A stretch of 64,000 bases of DNA from Atrina japonica. Taxonomy: Eukaryota; Mollusca; Bivalvia; Pterioida; Pinnidae. The stretch spans positions 996,501-1,060,500 of the forward strand of contig BROG01000135.1 of the NCBI GenBank assembly GCA_030159075.1, given 5' to 3'. This document shows, in pieces, positions 60,664 through 64,000 of the stretch (the stretch's first letter is position 1; each line of letters begins with the position of its first letter). The notes under the pieces were generated by a model. That model ran no database searches, had not been told where the DNA came from, and saw only the letters and a list, made by a program, of their open reading frames with translations. A program made the position numbers and the translations under genes.

Positions 60664-60802
60664 TTAACTCATCAACTTCTGATATCAAATTTAGACTCAT
60701 CAATATCAATTAATAGTATGGTACACCCCTGAATTCTGACAGTGAACTTTTCCATAAATATAAATGGGTTAGTCTAAATGTGGTTTCAGGGGTAAATGAG
60801 TT
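60664..60802. mobile_element. Hairpin MITE, longer subfamily
   Basis: It starts TTAACTCATCAACTTCTGAT and ends TTTCAGGGGTAAATGAGTTA. The interior AATTAATAGTATGGTACACC and TCCATAAATATAAATGGGTT is echoed at 59.50-59.70 kb. Confidence 0.65.
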
Positions 60803-62384
60803 ATAATAATATTGATATATAGGTATCAATTATTCAACCTTATTTCCCTACACTGTTACCAACTTCAGCCACATGTATTATAGACAGGTTTCAAAATCCT
60901 TACCAAGAAAACAAATAACAAAACATCTTTTCGTTGCCATGGAAACAGATACAGTAAATTCAAATTGATTAAATATAATCATGATAAATTTGATGTTTAT
61001 CAGAGATACTCTTCAAGTATCAAAGACCATAATCTACAGGCAACGTACACCAAATCTCAAGTGTAACCCCAGCATCTCAATCGAGCATCCAAGACTTGAA
61101 CTCTCAATCATCGAATAAAAACAGAGGAGGAAATGAGATACAAGATGTCTATCTGAAGGTCGCAGGGAGGTAAATACCATGTCAGTTGACTTTTTGGCTG
61201 TGATATCATTAAAAAACACAAGACCTACAAAATAACTATCATCGGCTGCTTTGATTAATTCATCTGAAAACTATCTAATGTGCGTAATCTTCAAAATGTC
61301 AGAGAATGAATATTTGAAACTTTCCTCTCGATAAGAAAATAAATTATCATCTTGCAGTAACCCTGGTAACTAAACTAGAATGATTCTGGTAACTGACCCC
61401 TCTTTTAATTCTGAGTCACTCTCGTCTAGACCAATAAAAACACTTTTTTTATTGATAAATTTAGGATTTTGAAAATAGATGATCCAAAAATGTTTACAAG
61501 GGAAAAGAAGATGAAAAGATTTTCTGAAAAGGAAGAGATCAATATTTTTTTAGGTTTTCAACACCTTTAGATCCACCAAGAAAAAAAGCCGTATATCTAA
61601 ACAGAAAGAAAATTTCAAAATCAACAATACTACATAAGTATATAACAAACAATCACAGATCATGTAGGTATGCTTTAATGGTTGGACTGATCTAAATTTA
61701 GCAAATGGGAAAACAGGTAGATGAGCTAGTCGAATGTTACAAAGGTATCAATCATGCAGAACATACCAATTCATCAAAATCAAGGTGGCAAATCAACTGT
61801 GACCAAATTCCATTTTAAACTTAATGAAAATTTCATAAGGCAATTTTTTATTGTTTTTTTTTCAGAGTAACAAATCTTAAATGAATAGTGTCTTTGTTAC
61901 CTTTTCCGTCTTAGTTTTAAAAAAAATTGTAATTTTCTAAAAGGATGTCTATTTCTATCTCTATTCCGTGTGTTGTCATAGAAATGTAAAATTTGGAAAT
62001 AAAAATTAAGCTCACTGGAAATGTATGTTACTTTAAATGTCTTTACACCTGCAAAGGTGTGAAATAGCAATTAACAGGTACACTCTATCACATCCACCAT
62101 TAATTTTCTTCTCTACTGAATCTAACTCAGGTACAAACTTTATCTTAACTTCAGATGACAGGATAACTGGAAATTTTATTTTCCTTTCTCTTTTCTTCTT
62201 TACTAGGCAAAATATAATTATATATAAAATTGTCAAAATTCCTATCATTCACCTCTTTTTCTCTATCAATTTTTCTTTGTAAAAAAAAGTAGATAAATAA
62301 AAAGTCAAACTTTATACATTTTATAACAATAAACAAACAAGTTTTACAACTTATATTAATGTCTCTTGTTGGCGTGAGCGGGTA

Positions 62385-62556
62385 TTTACTGTACATGAAG
62401 GACAAGGCGGGAGTACTCAAAGAAAACCCACGTGCTCAAGATGGTGACCACCCTATATAACATCTGACATACTTTCCTGTCAAATCTACAGATCAAATTT
62501 GGGTGGCATTGGTGAGAAGCGGGTGTGCTAACCACTTCGCTACTCTGACACCTGTT
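62385..62556 (-). mobile_element. tRNA-derived SINE, third type
   Basis: On the minus strand it begins GGTGTCAGAGTAGCGAAGTG then GTTAGCACACC, an A-box-like head. CGGGAGTACTCAAAGAAAAC CCACGTGCTC (plus strand) is in the body. Confidence 0.6.
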
Positions 62557-62884
62557 TTTGACTCAAGGTCACTCTCTTATAAGGGTTTTCTTTTTCTCTA
62601 CTTGAATTCTCTCTTCTTTTTCTTCTTTCAGTCTTCCTATCTACTAGTCTACGCGAAGCTTAACTAGCTTCAATATTCATTTTACAGCTTTTTCTTAATC
62701 ATCTTAAATGTCCACATGTAAAGAAGAATGTATGGTCAAGTGGTTACCATGACAACTATCTCCTCCAGTCAGGAAGAGGTCAAACTCAGTTTGACCTTTA
62801 ACTGATCAGTTGGGAAGTTTGCCAATTTACTCTTGGGAGGTCAATATTCCTTATCCCCTTAGTGCATGATTACAATAGGGGTTC

Positions 62885-62950
62885 TCTTCCAGCATAAAAA
62901 AAATGGCTGCCACCATATAACATAAAAATTGTTGATTGTAACATAAAACG
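62885..62950 (+). mobile_element. SINE family L fragment, inverted
   Basis: AAATGGCTGCCACCATATAA, CATAAAAATTGTTGATTGTA and ACATAAAACG: the inverse of the central block of 43469-43718. Confidence 0.55.
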
Positions 62951-63639
62951 GTAATGAAAAAAAACATATGCCTGTATGATAACAAAAAATAAGGTATTAA
63001 TGTAATGGTGAAATATATAATGGTGCATATGTACAATGAATTCCTCTCTTTTTTATCTAATTACCTATTCATAGAATATATATTGTCACATTTGGTAGCA
63101 AGACACATATTATGTATACATACATTGTATATTTATGGTTGTGTGTTTTTTATGAGGGTAACACATTTCAACACCACTAGATACCAAATTTCTGGACTCA
63201 GACGAATAGTTTTCACCTGTACTTTATACACAATTTAAATGACCTGTTGCCTTGGTAATTACAAAAATGTTTATTTAATAGCCGGATGTGATATTTTTTT
63301 TTTCTGTGATGTTTTGTGACAGCTGTAAGTGATCTGTCCCCATCCGGTTAAGGATACAAGTTACCAAGAGATCGGGGGGGGACTCATGCATAGCATAATG
63401 GTGATACTAAACATCAGTTCATACTTTTAATAAATATCATTGTCTTTACAGTTTTCTCATCTTTTTCTCTTTTCAACTCTGACTTTACCTGACTGTCTAC
63501 ATAGCTGGCTAGCTATCTACCAATTTAGGCTTGACTACGCCATCCTAGCTTCACAGATTTTTCTTATTTCACACATGTCTGGATCATGTAGGGTTCAAAT
63601 ATTACAAGTGAGACATGACAGTGAAGACGGTCAGACACA

Positions 63640-64000
63640 TACCATAAAGAGACAGGTAGATAGAGACACATACATAGGCAGACAGAGATACATACATAGA
63701 CAGGTAGACAGACATATAGACAGGTAGACAGAGATACATACATAGACAGACACATACATACACAGGTAGACAGAGACAAATACATAGACATGTAGACAGG
63801 GATACATACAAGACAGGTAGACAGAGACACATACATAGACAGGTAGACAGACACATAGACAGGTAGACAGAGATACATACATAGACAGACACATACATAC
63901 ACAGGTAGATAGAGACAAATACATAGACAGGTAGACAGACACATAGACAGGTAGACAGAGATACATACATACACAGTTAGAGAGAGATATATACATAGAC
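63640..64000. repeat. GACA/GATA-rich minisatellite running off the window
   Basis: Units of ACAGGTAGACAGAGATACAT then ACATAGACAG with variants, in blocks that repeat at longer intervals. All three minus frames stay open (Cys/Leu/Tyr/Val repeats), a by-product of the composition. The array continues past the right edge. Confidence 0.92.

Noticed and set aside
63564..63996. Three overlapping minus-strand frames rich in Cys, Leu, Tyr and Val
   Set aside because: All three frames of one tetranucleotide-type array are open, which is a composition effect and not a cysteine-rich protein.

Overview
The window reads as AT-rich, repeat-dense nuclear DNA from an invertebrate, most likely a mollusc and probably a bivalve. 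Only short coding exons with GT-AG splice sites are present. The introns are kilobases long and filled with tRNA-derived SINEs, palindromic MITEs, minisatellites and long dinucleotide tracts. The bivalve call rests on the flavour of the encoded protein and of the SINEs; it is inference, not a database match. No bacterial-type gene, operon or CRISPR array is present.

One gene is recognised. It lies on the minus strand and spans at least 3,662-32,752: a homologue of RBPMS (RNA-binding protein with multiple splicing; Drosophila couch potato and C. elegans MEC-8 are relatives). Seven exons were placed by hand from splice sites and reading phase. From 5' to 3' on the minus strand they are 32752-32675 (RRM1 start, RNP2), 28413-28360 and 27035-26982 (two alternative versions of one 54-nt exon), 18941-18879 (RNP1), 18330-18192 (RRM1 end), 12385-12240 (Ala/Pro/His-rich linker) and 3915-3662 (linker plus start of RRM2). 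All junction phases agree. The first coding exon(s) and the rest of RRM2 are not identified; they probably lie beyond the two window edges.

The most interesting observation is the 54-nt pair. Both exons encode 18 residues of RRM1 (strand beta-2 and the loop into RNP1), are identical at 12 of 18 positions, share length, phase and intact splice sites, and lie 1.3 kb apart, which is the signature of mutually exclusive exons. CAC trinucleotides, the core RBPMS/MEC-8 target, cluster just upstream of one and just downstream of the other. This suggests the protein may choose its own RRM1 version.

Layout: 1-3.6 kb holds minisatellites and a SINE. 3.9-12.2 kb is an intron with few recognisable repeats until a 19-bp array. 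12.4-18.2 kb contains a minisatellite split by a solo LTR, plus nested MITEs. 18.9-27 kb carries SINEs, TTAA-flanked hairpin MITEs and a SINE cluster with a triplicated 11-bp site. 28.4-32.7 kb has a Harbinger-like MITE, TC tracts and a 127-bp duplication. 32.8-64 kb is all intron 1 or 5' flank, with (AT)n and (GA)n tracts, a young SINE with a 14-bp target duplication, a 900-bp satellite grown from a SINE head, an 85-bp minisatellite and, at the right edge, a GACA/GATA-type array.
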